64,000 nucleotides of DNA from Pedobacter endophyticus. GTDB lineage: Bacteria; Bacteroidota; Bacteroidia; Sphingobacteriales; Sphingobacteriaceae. Both the position numbers and the translations under genes were made by a program. Each line of letters begins with the position of its first letter. The stretch's first letter is position 1. The notes beneath the pieces are model-generated. The model ran no database searches. It was not told the DNA's origin and saw only the letters and a program-made list of their open reading frames with translations. Location: contig NZ_CP064939.1 of assembly GCF_015679185.1 (NCBI RefSeq), positions 3,720,001 through 3,784,000 on the forward strand. Reading direction: 5' to 3'. Positions 52,405 through 60,984 of this stretch are shown here, piece after piece.

Positions 52405-54105
52405 ATGAAAACACTGAAAAAATCGGCAATTGTGCTAGGGCTTTTTGCGCTCCTTGCCGGAACCACAACCTTAGTCAGGGCACAAGACTATCAAAACGAC
52501 TACCAGGACGATGGTTATAGCACTGGAAACGTTTCTCTACAAACTTTTTACGACGAATTGTCGCCTTACGGCACATGGATTCAGGATCCGCAGTATGGTT
52601 ACGTTTGGCGGCCTGATGTTGACCAAAGCGATTTCCGGCCTTATTATACAAACGGACGTTGGGCGATGACTGAATATGGAAATACCTGGGTATCTAACTA
52701 CGATTGGGGCTGGGCACCTTTTCATTATGGCCGTTGGGTAATTAATAGTTATCGCCAATGGATTTGGTTGCCAGATACTACATGGGGACCTGCCTGGGTT
52801 GATTGGAGAAGTGGGGAAGGGTATTATGGTTGGGCGCCTATGGCACCGGGCATTAGCATTAACCTGAGCTTCGGCCGCAGGTATGTGGTGCCAGATTTTT
52901 GCTGGAACTTTATTCCGCAGGCGAGCATTTACGTTAATGTTTTTCCGAGATATAATTACGCCCGTAACAATGTTTACATCCGCAATACAACGATTATAAA
53001 CAATACTTATGTTTACAACCGGAGAACGTATTATGGAGGACCAAGGATAGAAGATATTCGACGTGCGACGAATCGTAATGTAACGGTTTACAGATACTCG
53101 CAAAGTAGCAGACCGGGCGCCAGCAGAATCGAGAACAGACAAGTGTCTATTTACAGGCCACGACCTGAACGGAATGCAGTAAACAACAGGAGTGCTGCAC
53201 CGAGAAAATTTGAGCAGGGTAACGCTGGTTTTAGCAGGGCAGGAAGAAATGAGGGTTACACGAATCGCGATTCGCGGGGTGGAAACAACAGCAACGACAA
53301 CCGTTTTGGATCGAGAAATGACAATCGTTCTTCTCAATCAACCCGTGGAAATGATGCTACTATTGGCAGAGAGAATAACCGATCGAATGCCGATCGTGGC
53401 GAAGTTTATAATCGCAACAGTAACGGACGTGCGGAACGCGGAAACTCGAACGGAATTGAGCAGCGGAACCAGCAGCAAAACGCTAATCGCGGAGACTACC
53501 AACAACGGATGGAGCAAATGCGTCAGCAACGTGGTCAGGCGGATCGCGTAAGCCAGGATCAGCAACGGGCACAAAGAGATGTTCAGGCTTCTCAGCAACG
53601 TAATGAGCGGGCACAGCAACAACGCAGTGCGCAAGGTCAGGAGCAACAAAGGGCTCAACGTAACGAGCAAATGCAACAACAACGTGCTCAACAGGCGCAG
53701 GGGCAGGAGCAACAAAGGGCGCAGCGCAACGAGCAGATGGAACAACAACGTGCCCAACAAGCGCAGCAAATGGAGCAACAGCGGGCGCAGCGTAATGAGC
53801 AAATGCAACAGCAACGTGCTCAACAGGCGCAAGCCCAGGAGCAACAGCGTTCGCAACAAATGGAGCAACAAAGAGCACAGCGTAATGAGCAAATGCAACA
53901 GCAACGTGCACAGCAAGAACAGCAACAAAGATCGCAGCGAGAGGCCCAGGCTCAGCAGCAACGTGCACAGCAAGAGCAGCAACAAAGATCGCAGCGAGAG
54001 GCCCAGGCGCAACAGCAACGTAGTCAACAAGAACAACAACGAAGCAGCGGTGGCGAAAGAGGCAGCGCTCAAGGTGGAAGGCCAACAAGAGGTGGCAGAG
54101 GATAA
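52405..54105 (+). CDS. Exported DUF6600 protein with a Gln/Arg-rich low-complexity tail
   Basis: The 566-residue protein starts with a signal peptide (MKTLKKSAIVLGLFALLAGTTTLVRAQ), followed by a Trp/Tyr-rich DUF6600-like region at about 40-200 (FYDELSPYGTWIQDPQYGYVWRP, WAPFHYGRWVI, GYYGWAPMAPG). A middle Asn/Arg/Ser-rich part (about 220-360) leads into a tail (about 365-545) of units such as QQRAQRNEQMQQQRAQQAQ, with the end GGRPTRGGRG. It is likely periplasmic or surface-exposed. The tail is probably disordered. Antisense open frames over the tail are shadows. Confidence 0.85.
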   Translation: MKTLKKSAIVLGLFALLAGTTTLVRAQDYQNDYQDDGYSTGNVSLQTFYDELSPYGTWIQDPQYGYVWRPDVDQSDFRPYYTNGRWAMTEYGNTWVSNYDWGWAPFHYGRWVINSYRQWIWLPDTTWGPAWVDWRSGEGYYGWAPMAPGISINLSFGRRYVVPDFCWNFIPQASIYVNVFPRYNYARNNVYIRNTTIINNTYVYNRRTYYGGPRIEDIRRATNRNVTVYRYSQSSRPGASRIENRQVSIYRPRPERNAVNNRSAAPRKFEQGNAGFSRAGRNEGYTNRDSRGGNNSNDNRFGSRNDNRSSQSTRGNDATIGRENNRSNADRGEVYNRNSNGRAERGNSNGIEQRNQQQNANRGDYQQRMEQMRQQRGQADRVSQDQQRAQRDVQASQQRNERAQQQRSAQGQEQQRAQRNEQMQQQRAQQAQGQEQQRAQRNEQMEQQRAQQAQQMEQQRAQRNEQMQQQRAQQAQAQEQQRSQQMEQQRAQRNEQMQQQRAQQEQQQRSQREAQAQQQRAQQEQQQRSQREAQAQQQRSQQEQQRSSGGERGSAQGGRPTRGGRG

Positions 54106-54124
54106 GTTAAGGGGCTGAACCCTT

Positions 54125-54162
54125 AAAAGAGGTCAAGATTTAAAAGCTTGACCTCTTTTTTT
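54125..54162. terminator. Bidirectional terminator overlapping the HAD gene stop
   Basis: AAAAGAGGTCAAG (54125-54137) and CTTGACCTCTTTT (54147-54159) form a 13-bp stem; T runs follow on the plus strand and an A-rich lead precedes. The stop codon of the minus-strand HAD gene (54140-54142) lies in the loop. Confidence 0.8.
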
Positions 54163-54781
54163 GTCCTGTTATTTCTGGCAGGCTACTTAGATCGGTTCCG
54201 CGATAAGTTGTTTCGGCATCTGGATGAAGGTGATCCGGATCCAATAAAAAAGTTTCGATGCCCAGCTCCAATCCGAATTTTATTTCCGACTCTGCATCGT
54301 CGCCGATAATTAAAATGTCGCTCTTATTCAGGTTTTCCTTTTTAATAAATTCTGCAAAAGCTTCTTTTTTGCTCGTTTTAGCTACGTCAATTACAAAAAC
54401 CGATTCGAAATCATCAGCAATTCCCAGCATTTTAACTTTTGATAACTGTTGCTTAGGGAACCCGGCTGTAAAGATAAATTTGCGTCCTTCCAACGCTTTG
54501 ATGTAATGGTAATCTTCACTCGTTTGCAATGGCTCTACCACTTCTCTGTTCGCTAAAAACTCAACAGTACGCTCAGTAACGCCCTTATCGAATCCGTATT
54601 TTTCGGCTACCTTTAAAAACGGTGTCCGAAGCATTTCTTTTTTTGCCGATTGGTAATCGTGGTCTGAAATGCCCAGGTCTTCCTGATCAAGTAGATTGTA
54701 AAGGCCGCTCATTAAGATTTTTTCGTTTGGCTTGGTAAAGTAGATGGTGTTATCGAGGTCGATAAAAAATATATGCTTCAT
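54140..54781 (-). CDS. HAD superfamily hydrolase
   Basis: The 213-residue protein has HAD motif I FFIDLDNTIY (Asp-x-Asp near residues 6-8), motif II in FIFTAGFPKQQL, and motifs III and IV in KSDILIIGDDAESEIKFGLELGI. A cap of helices lies between motifs I and II (about 20-100). It probably is a small-molecule phosphatase. The substrate is not known. Its stop codon sits in the loop of the terminator shared with the convergent DUF6600 gene, and the last codons (KKRSSF) are part of the stem. Confidence 0.85.
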   Translation of the reverse strand: MKHIFFIDLDNTIYFTKPNEKILMSGLYNLLDQEDLGISDHDYQSAKKEMLRTPFLKVAEKYGFDKGVTERTVEFLANREVVEPLQTSEDYHYIKALEGRKFIFTAGFPKQQLSKVKMLGIADDFESVFVIDVAKTSKKEAFAEFIKKENLNKSDILIIGDDAESEIKFGLELGIETFLLDPDHLHPDAETTYRGTDLSSLPEITGQKKRSSF

Positions 54782-54860
54782 TCTGGATTAATTTTTGTAA
54801 TATAAAAAAAATTAAAACACCAACAGGTGAAATATGTTTAATAACTAAATACTAAAAATC

Positions 54861-55088
54861 ATGACAAAAGAAACAAAAATTATAGCAGGCGTATTGGCCG
54901 GAGCTGCATTGGGCGCAACTATTGCATTAGCATTATCTTCAGATTCGACTAGTGATTTAAAAGAAAAAGTATCCGATTTTTTTGCTGATTTATTAGATGC
55001 ATCGAAAGACAAACTTGCGGGCTTTTCAGATAAGGCATCAGGCGTTGCCGACAAAGTTAAAGATAAAATATCAGAGGTAAAATCATAA
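54861..55088 (+). CDS. YtxH domain small membrane protein
   Basis: A 75-residue protein with an N-terminal Gly/Ala-rich membrane segment (IIAGVLAGAALGATIALALSS) and a helical, Lys/Asp-rich C-terminal part (FADLLDASKDKLAGFSDKASG). This matches YtxH-type stress-related proteins. It follows a possible start of its own promoter region (54782-54860) and is closed by a strong terminator, so it is monocistronic. Confidence 0.85.
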   Translation: MTKETKIIAGVLAGAALGATIALALSSDSTSDLKEKVSDFFADLLDASKDKLAGFSDKASGVADKVKDKISEVKS

Positions 55089-55095
55089 GAAATTG

Positions 55096-55125
55096 AATTG
55101 CCGGAGAAAATCCGGCAATTTTTTT
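55096..55125 (+). terminator. Terminator of the YtxH gene
   Basis: AATTGCCGGA (55096-55105) pairs with TCCGGCAATT (55111-55120), and a T run follows. Confidence 0.85.
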
Positions 55126-55149
55126 ATAAATCATTCCCGCTACACCTAA

Positions 55150-56550
55150 ATGAAGATTGCCTTTCATGGTGCTGCCCGTACTGTTACAGGGAGCAAGCAC
55201 CTTATTACGCTAAAGAATAACACCCAAATATTATTAGATTGTGGCCTTTTCCAGGGAATGGGCCGCGTTACCGACAAGTTGAACGACTATTTCGGCTTCG
55301 ATCCGAAGCAGGTAACCTATCTTGTTTTATCGCATGCGCACATAGACCATTGCGGGTTGCTGCCGAAGTTGGTGGCCGATGGTTTCAGCGGGAAAATCTT
55401 TTGCACCGCGGCCACAATGGACCTTGCACGAATATTAATGATGGATTCTGCAAAAATTCAAATGCAAGATGCTGAATTTTCCAATCGTCGACTGCGTGAG
55501 GGTGAAGAGATGGAGGAGGCGCTTTACACCGAGGAGGACGTGACTAAAACGCTCAGCCAAATGAAGATTGTGGAGTATGAGGAAGATTTTGAAATTGATG
55601 AAAATATCAGGTTAAAGTTTACCGATGCAGGTCACATTTTGGGAAGCGCTGCCGTCCATTTATCAATAAAAGAAGATGGTGAAATCAAGAGAATAACCTT
55701 TTCGGGCGATGTTGGCCGCTACGGTGACTTGTTATTAAAGAGTCCGCAAAAATTCGATCAGGCAGATTACATATTAATGGAATCTACTTATGGCGATTCG
55801 TTACACAAAGATCTCGATCCTATTGAAGACATGTTGCTGGAAATTATTAACGAAACCTGCAACGTTAAAAGAGGAAAGGTTATTATACCGGCATTTTCGG
55901 TCGGCAGAACGCAAGAGTTGCTGTACGCTTTAAATGGCCTCGAATTGAAGGGCAAATTACCCGATCTGCAATATTATGTAGATAGTCCACTATCGTCTAA
56001 AGCAACGGAAATTCTAAAAAACCATCCGGAGGTATATAATAATGGCGTTAAGCGGGTGATGAAAGTAGATTTTGACGTGTTTGCATTTAAGGGCCTGCGT
56101 TTTGTAGAAAGTGTAGAGGAATCGCAAAGCTTAAACGAGGATCGGAGACCGTGTGTGATTATCTCTGCATCGGGAATGGCTGAGGCAGGACGGGTGAAAC
56201 ACCACATCAGGAACAACATCGGCAATACCAAAAATACCATTTTAATGGTGGGCTACTGCGAGCCTAACTCGCTGGGTGGGCGATTGCTTGCTGGCGAAAA
56301 GGTTGTTGAGATATTTAGAGATGAATATGATGTGAAGGCAGATATTCGCTCAATTAAATCGATGAGCGCTCACGGCGATTATGAAGATTTGTTGCATTTT
56401 TTAGCTTGCCAAGACCCTGAAAAAGTAAGGCAATTATTTTTGGTACATGGCGAATACGATGTTCAGCAAAACTTTGCCACACGTTTAAAGGACAATGGAT
56501 ATAAACACGTAGCTATTCCTAGTTTTCATCAGGAATTTGAGCTTGAATAG
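55150..56550 (+). CDS. MBL fold beta-CASP metallo-hydrolase (RNA-processing type)
   Basis: The 466-residue protein has the metallo-beta-lactamase metal site SHAHIDHCG, then FSGDVGRYGD and ESTYGDS, and the beta-CASP region around IPAFSVGRTQELLYAL and ISASGMAEAGRVKHH, ending with SMSAHGDYEDLLHFL and FLVHGEYDVQ. This set matches the CPSF73/YSH1-like nuclease group. Such enzymes cleave RNA. There is no KH domain. It is convergent with the response regulator gene. Confidence 0.9.
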   Translation: MKIAFHGAARTVTGSKHLITLKNNTQILLDCGLFQGMGRVTDKLNDYFGFDPKQVTYLVLSHAHIDHCGLLPKLVADGFSGKIFCTAATMDLARILMMDSAKIQMQDAEFSNRRLREGEEMEEALYTEEDVTKTLSQMKIVEYEEDFEIDENIRLKFTDAGHILGSAAVHLSIKEDGEIKRITFSGDVGRYGDLLLKSPQKFDQADYILMESTYGDSLHKDLDPIEDMLLEIINETCNVKRGKVIIPAFSVGRTQELLYALNGLELKGKLPDLQYYVDSPLSSKATEILKNHPEVYNNGVKRVMKVDFDVFAFKGLRFVESVEESQSLNEDRRPCVIISASGMAEAGRVKHHIRNNIGNTKNTILMVGYCEPNSLGGRLLAGEKVVEIFRDEYDVKADIRSIKSMSAHGDYEDLLHFLACQDPEKVRQLFLVHGEYDVQQNFATRLKDNGYKHVAIPSFHQEFELE

Positions 56551-56556
56551 TTCAAA

Positions 56557-57198
56557 TTAAATCACGATCATTTTGTTCTTGATCCCATATACCACCAGGC
56601 CGGTTCGTGATTTTATATTCAATTTAGCGAATAGCGATTCGCGATAATTATCAATGGTACGGGGGCTCACATTCATTAGTTCGGCTATTTCCTTATAGGT
56701 TAGTTCGGAGCAGCAATGCTGCAAAAATGTGAGTTCCCGTGCCGAAAACGTAGGGTTGCTGTCGCCATCTTTCAGTGCCACCAGTAACTTTCCAGAAACG
56801 AGCTCATTTACGTAAAATCCTTTTTCTACAATAACCTTTATCGCGTGGAGCAATTCTAACGGAGTAGATTCTTTGAGCATGTAGCCGCCTGCGCCGGCTT
56901 TTATCATGCCAATAATGGCTTTTTCATCTTCGAGCATGCTCAACGCCAATACATGCATGTGTGGATAATTGGTTTTAACCCATTTGGTGGCAGCGAAGCC
57001 ATCCATAACTGGCATGTTAATATCCATTAAAATCAGCTGAACAGCCGGGCTTTTTTTGAGCTTGGTTTGAAGATCGGCGCCATTAAAGGCTTCAAATGAA
57101 ATGTCGATTTCATCGAATTCGCCGAGTAAACTCGCCAGGCCAGAGCGGAATAAGGTGTGGTCATCTACCACGGCTACAGAAATGCTTGGTGTTATCAT
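56557..57198 (-). CDS. NarL-type response regulator
   Basis: The 213-residue protein has a receiver domain (about 5-120) with the phosphoryl Asp in LILMDINMPVMDGF, and a LuxR-type HTH at about 148-205 (FSARELTFLQHCCSELTYKEIAELMNVSPRTIDNYR, KLNIKSRTGLVVYGIK). It is the output partner of the sensor kinase directly upstream, 2 bases away. Confidence 0.95.
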   Translation of the reverse strand: MITPSISVAVVDDHTLFRSGLASLLGEFDEIDISFEAFNGADLQTKLKKSPAVQLILMDINMPVMDGFAATKWVKTNYPHMHVLALSMLEDEKAIIGMIKAGAGGYMLKESTPLELLHAIKVIVEKGFYVNELVSGKLLVALKDGDSNPTFSARELTFLQHCCSELTYKEIAELMNVSPRTIDNYRESLFAKLNIKSRTGLVVYGIKNKMIVI

Positions 57199-57200
57199 AA

Positions 57201-57992
57201 TTAAGGATAAGGAATTTCGATTGATATTGCTGTGCCTTTGTTGGGTGCCGATTGGATGTTCAGGCTTCCTTTAATCATATCAACCCGCTTAAAAATTGAA
57301 CTTAAGCCCATGCCTGTCTTTTTTTCTTTAATTTGTTCGTAATCGAAACCGATCCCATTTTCTTTCACAGTTAGTTGCAGTGTATTATCGCTAAATGAAG
57401 CGGCAATTTCAATTTCGGTTGCCTGGGCATGTTTAATAATGTTATTAATAATTTCCTGAAGCAGACGCAAAATGATCAGATCTTTATTGGGCGATGTAAC
57501 TGATAAGCCCAAAAGCTGATTGTTGATAATGAGCTGATAAGTACCAGCTTTGTTTAACCAGTTAATTTCTTGTTCGATGGCGTTACCAAGGCCGTTTTCT
57601 ACCAATTGCTCGCCATGCAGTATTTTGGCAAGTTCTCTGAGCTCTTTTATTGAATTGTTGACCAGAGAAAGTGAGTTTTCAATTTTTTTTCTGGTCTTTT
57701 CTGTGTTCGAAAGGTCTACTGAGTTTAACGTTAAAGTGGTTAAACTCAGTAGCTGCCCAACGTTATCGTGCAGTTCTGTGGCAATACTTTGCATCGTCTG
57801 ATCTTGAACTTCTACCAGCGTTTGAAGAATTTCTGCCTCAAATTTTTGCTGCATGGCGGCTTTTTCCAGCAAATGGTTTTTCCGGTATTTGATACTGATC
57901 TTAATGTAAAAGATCAAAAAAACGGGCATCAGTAAAAATATCAGTGTCGATATTCCAACTAAGATAACGATTTGCGTTGTTTCGCTCTGCAT
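57201..57992 (-). CDS. Sensor histidine kinase (HisKA_3 type)
   Basis: The ATG at 57992 gives 263 residues: one N-terminal transmembrane segment (VILVGISTLIFLLMPVFLIFYIKI), a short linker, the phospho-His box IATELHDNVGQLLSL, and an HATPase domain with EIINNIIKHAQATEIEI, GIGFDYEQ and GMGLSSIFKRVDMIKG. There is no extracytoplasmic sensor, so it may sense through a partner. It overlaps the upstream membrane protein gene by 34 bases, which suggests such a partner. Confidence 0.93.
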   Translation of the reverse strand: MQSETTQIVILVGISTLIFLLMPVFLIFYIKISIKYRKNHLLEKAAMQQKFEAEILQTLVEVQDQTMQSIATELHDNVGQLLSLTTLTLNSVDLSNTEKTRKKIENSLSLVNNSIKELRELAKILHGEQLVENGLGNAIEQEINWLNKAGTYQLIINNQLLGLSVTSPNKDLIILRLLQEIINNIIKHAQATEIEIAASFSDNTLQLTVKENGIGFDYEQIKEKKTGMGLSSIFKRVDMIKGSLNIQSAPNKGTAISIEIPYP

Positions 57993-58612
57993 ATAAATGA
58001 ATAAGCCCAAAGGCCGTACAAAATAAGGTTAAGAACATTCAATATAATGTACCTAATGCTGAATGCGCCAATTTTAATGCTCATGAACAACTTCAAGAAC
58101 AAATTAACCGTAGTACTGCCAAAATAGTAAAACAAAACCGCCGTTAACCACCAAAACTCTGGATTTCCGCTTATTTCTGGTACTTCTTCGCTGGTTAAGA
58201 GCAAATAGTAATAGTAAAGGCAATAGAGTACAAAAATAACCGACATTACGCTTACAACTACTTGGTTAAAGACCAGTATCCCATTTTTGATAATAAACCC
58301 AAAGTAGAACGCATAGATAATTGAAGTTCCTATGGCGAGTAATACTTTCGCATTGGTGTATTTGTTCAAACAGTGGTAAATTCCGTAAGAGATAAAGCTA
58401 GCCTCGAAAAAGACGAAGATATTAAATACCCAAAGGTTGTTGTGATACTTAGAGGACACGTACCTCCCGATAACCATTTCGGTAAGACAAACCACGATAA
58501 GATATGCGATGTTATTTCGCCAAAACAGATTTTTGTCTTTTACAAGGAATACCGTTGCCGTGGTGAGGCAAAGTAATTCAACAGTGGTTATAGGGCTAAG
58601 TATTGCAGACAT
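57959..58612 (-). CDS. Multi-pass membrane protein in the kinase operon
   Basis: The 217-residue protein has about six hydrophobic segments (VELLCLTTATVFLV, NIAYLIVVCLTEMVIG, LLAIGTSIIYAFYFGFII, VVVSVMSVIFVLYCLYYYYLLL, FWWLTAVLFYYFGSTTV, YIILNVLNLILYGLWAYSFIC). I know of no named family. It ends inside the kinase reading frame (57959-57992), so the two products are likely made together. It may be the sensory part of the two-component system (inference). Confidence 0.7.
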   Translation of the reverse strand: MSAILSPITTVELLCLTTATVFLVKDKNLFWRNNIAYLIVVCLTEMVIGRYVSSKYHNNLWVFNIFVFFEASFISYGIYHCLNKYTNAKVLLAIGTSIIYAFYFGFIIKNGILVFNQVVVSVMSVIFVLYCLYYYYLLLTSEEVPEISGNPEFWWLTAVLFYYFGSTTVNLFLKLFMSIKIGAFSIRYIILNVLNLILYGLWAYSFICRAKQRKSLS

Positions 58613-58618
58613 TGCTTT

Positions 58619-59002
58619 CTAGAGTGTTACACCGTTACACTCGTCTGGGCACATTTCGCCTCTGTTGCCAATATCGCCAGTATCATCATCGTGAGGCCCT
58701 TCGCCACCAACAGTGCCCTCAACGCTGGCAAACGTTGGAACAAGTAATAGCGTGTTTCTGCCGACATGAGATTCTGGTAAATCTGGTAAGGTATTCTCAA
58801 CGTACTGTGCAAAATAGATTCTTAATCCGTCGTGCTTACCATCGCTTATCGTTTTGGCGATATTTAAGATTTGCTCTGCGGGAAACCATACAGCCTTAGT
58901 GTAAGATTTTGAATTCAATGCTGCGGTTTCTTTTGCATAGGCGTTAACCATTTCTGTCGCAATCGTGGGATCGATAGATTGCGAGCTTAATTTTTGATCC
59001 AT
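58619..59002 (-). CDS. Small conserved protein with Cys-rich C-terminus
   Basis: The 127-residue protein starts MDQKLSSQSIDPTIATEMVN and ends GNRGEMCPDECNGVTL. It has no signal peptide or membrane segment, a middle region with WFPAEQILNIAKTI and YFAQYVENTLPDLPE, and a Gly/Asp-rich stretch (GTVGGEGPHDDDTG) before the CPDEC motif. I recall similar proteins in Bacteroidota but know no named function. It lies 6 bases before the membrane protein gene, first in a four-gene minus-strand operon. Confidence 0.7.
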   Translation of the reverse strand: MDQKLSSQSIDPTIATEMVNAYAKETAALNSKSYTKAVWFPAEQILNIAKTISDGKHDGLRIYFAQYVENTLPDLPESHVGRNTLLLVPTFASVEGTVGGEGPHDDDTGDIGNRGEMCPDECNGVTL

Positions 59003-59291
59003 AAATAATAGGGTTTGATTTTGCGTTAAAAATCGATAATAATAAGCGCTTGGGCAAGTATTTGATAAAATAAAATACCGTAAAATTACCCTTTTATTTA
59101 GGGCGAATTACCGTGGAAATGTATTACTCTGCGTACTTACTTTTGATATTATAACGGTTACTGAGTACGTTGCCGTTATTGAAATAAGGTCGTCTATCTT
59201 CAAATTATTGCACATCAAGCTTGTTGGCTCGTTTTGAGATAATGCGGTCCTTTTTGTTTTTTAAAAACGGAATTATCCAAAATTTCATAAA

Positions 59292-59522
59292 ATGATTAAC
59301 AAAGTTCTGCTTCAGCAAAATCATGTCGCTATAAGTGAGCGAGAGGTTGAAATAGTGCATTTATTATCTATGGGCTACAACAGCAAGGAGATTGGCGAAA
59401 TGCTGTTTATAAGCGAGCATACAGTAAATACACACCGAAGAAATATGGTTAGAAAACTCGATTTGAAAAATTCGTACCAGCTTATTGTCTGGGCCTTTAA
59501 AGAAAGAATATTGTCCTTTTAA
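59292..59522 (+). CDS. Stand-alone LuxR-type HTH regulator
   Basis: The 76-residue protein is essentially one HTH domain: ISEREVEIVHLLSMGYNSKEIGEMLFISEHTVNTHRRNMVRKLDLKN. It has no receiver domain. It lies divergent from the signalling operon, 289 bp away, so it might regulate that operon (inference). A terminator follows. Confidence 0.87.
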   Translation: MINKVLLQQNHVAISEREVEIVHLLSMGYNSKEIGEMLFISEHTVNTHRRNMVRKLDLKNSYQLIVWAFKERILSF

Positions 59523-59563
59523 AGGATTGAAAATACATGTAAATGACGCACCTCTCTCACGCA

Positions 59564-59602
59564 AAAAGCCTGCCTTTAATAAAGTGCAGGCTTTTGTTTT
59601 TT
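59564..59602 (+). terminator. Terminator of the LuxR HTH gene
   Basis: AAAAGCCTGC (59564-59573) and GCAGGCTTTT (59586-59595) form a 10-bp stem, followed by GTTTTTT. Confidence 0.85.
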
Positions 59603-60181
59603 AAACAGAAGGATGGCGTAGCTATCGGATGAGTGGTTTAACGCTGTCATACTGATTTTAAATTTATTGCATGGAAATCGATATGAACGACGTTCTTAAG
59701 TTGATCGTCATTGCGAGGAACAGCCTGTCGCGATTTCTCTTGTCTGTGGACCCATCTGTAGAACATTTGATTTATGACCTCGAATAATTTGAATTATGGT
59801 CAAATTTCATGGCACTATCCAAAAACGGTCGTCATCCTCAGCTTGTACCGATAGCTATCGGTAGGGCATCCTAATGCACAAATTTAGGCGCCTTGCATTA
59901 AGATTCCCGCCTGCGCGGGAAAGACGAACAGCCGAAAGGAGATGTGTCTATACTATATGATTTTTCGGGAAAGCAACCTCTTTTCATAAATCAGATTGCT
60001 TACCGATGAAAAATCGGCACAGGTCAGCTCGCACAAGTCCTGCCTCGCTACAAAGTAACCTTTGGGGATGAGGAACGGTCTCATCTCTGTCCGTAGCCCG
60101 CTCGTCTTTTCGACTGTGGCAACGCGGAACGGAGAAATCTTTTAACGATTTAACGAGAGAATATGAACTTCGGTCTATTAA
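59603..60181. repeat. Repeat-rich spacer
   Basis: It includes CCGATAGCTATCGG (near 59849), a GATTCCCGCCTGCGCGGGAA element near 59901, a lone CGTCATTGCGAGG arm near 59707, and the TCGACTGTGGCAACGCGGAACGGAGAAATC type unit near 60110. No gene. Confidence 0.65.
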
Positions 60182-60982
60182 CTATTTAATACTTTTTTTA
60201 GTTACGATGAAATAGCCAATTACAAAAAGAGCCACGGCATAAATTAAGCTCGTGTAAATTGCCTGGTTAAAAATCTCAATGTTTGCCGGGTTGGATAGAT
60301 TTTTGGCTGAAGAACTACTACTTAGCACTAACGATGGATGGCTATAAGGGATCAGGTAAGCATATTTCCAGCCCAAATTGCCTGTAATTATACCCATAAT
60401 GGTGCCCACAAAGCCGATTCCCATTGGCTTTAAAAAATCGCCCCAAAGCAAACTAAGTATAAATTGAATGGATAAGATACCTAAAGAGGAAAGAAACAGC
60501 TTGATATAAAACTTGATTAAAAGTGGGGAGGGATCGTATTGATTGAAATTATACCTGGGAACAAGCGCCTGAAGTAAGTGACCAAAGGCAAACGAGAGCA
60601 CGCCGAACAAAAACAGACAGATAACCACCAGTATTACGGCATAAAAATACTTGGCGGCATAGATAGATAGTTTATTTAAGGGTTGGGCGAAAAGTGTTTT
60701 CCAGGTATCGTTCTTATGTTCGATATTGTTGACCGAAAAAGCCATAAATATGACGTAAAACGGCAAAATCAATATACCCATTACGCCAAGCGCAGCACCA
60801 ATGTACCGCAACCAGAGCATCATTGGCGGATAATTTAGGTTCAGAATTTTATCTGCATTGGTATAAAAACCAAAAGAAACCAGGCCGCAAACAACGAGCG
60901 GTAATATAATTGCAGCCCAAAATGCGAGCGTTTTTCTGGATTTGTAAAACTCAGAAACGAGTGAAATATAAAAAGAGCGCAT
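60182..60982 (-). CDS. ABC transporter permease (ABC-2 type)
   Basis: The 266-residue protein has about six hydrophobic segments (AFWAAIILPLVVCGLVSFGFY, YIGAALGVMGILILPFYVIFMAF, YFYAVILVVICLFLFGVLSF, FLSSLGILSIQFILSLLWG, FVGTIMGIITGNLGW, YAVALFVIGYFIV). The region with EHKNDTWKTLFAQPLNK resembles lantibiotic-immunity permeases of the EcsB/MutE type, here without a nearby lantibiotic gene. It pairs with the ATPase two bases upstream. Confidence 0.88.
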   Translation of the reverse strand: MRSFYISLVSEFYKSRKTLAFWAAIILPLVVCGLVSFGFYTNADKILNLNYPPMMLWLRYIGAALGVMGILILPFYVIFMAFSVNNIEHKNDTWKTLFAQPLNKLSIYAAKYFYAVILVVICLFLFGVLSFAFGHLLQALVPRYNFNQYDPSPLLIKFYIKLFLSSLGILSIQFILSLLWGDFLKPMGIGFVGTIMGIITGNLGWKYAYLIPYSHPSLVLSSSSSAKNLSNPANIEIFNQAIYTSLIYAVALFVIGYFIVTKKSIK

Positions 60983-60984
60983 GT

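Noticed and set aside
53338..54072. Leu-rich minus-strand frame antisense to the DUF6600 tail
   Set aside because: It is the complement of Gln/Arg repeat DNA and reads as a Leu-rich sequence only for that reason.
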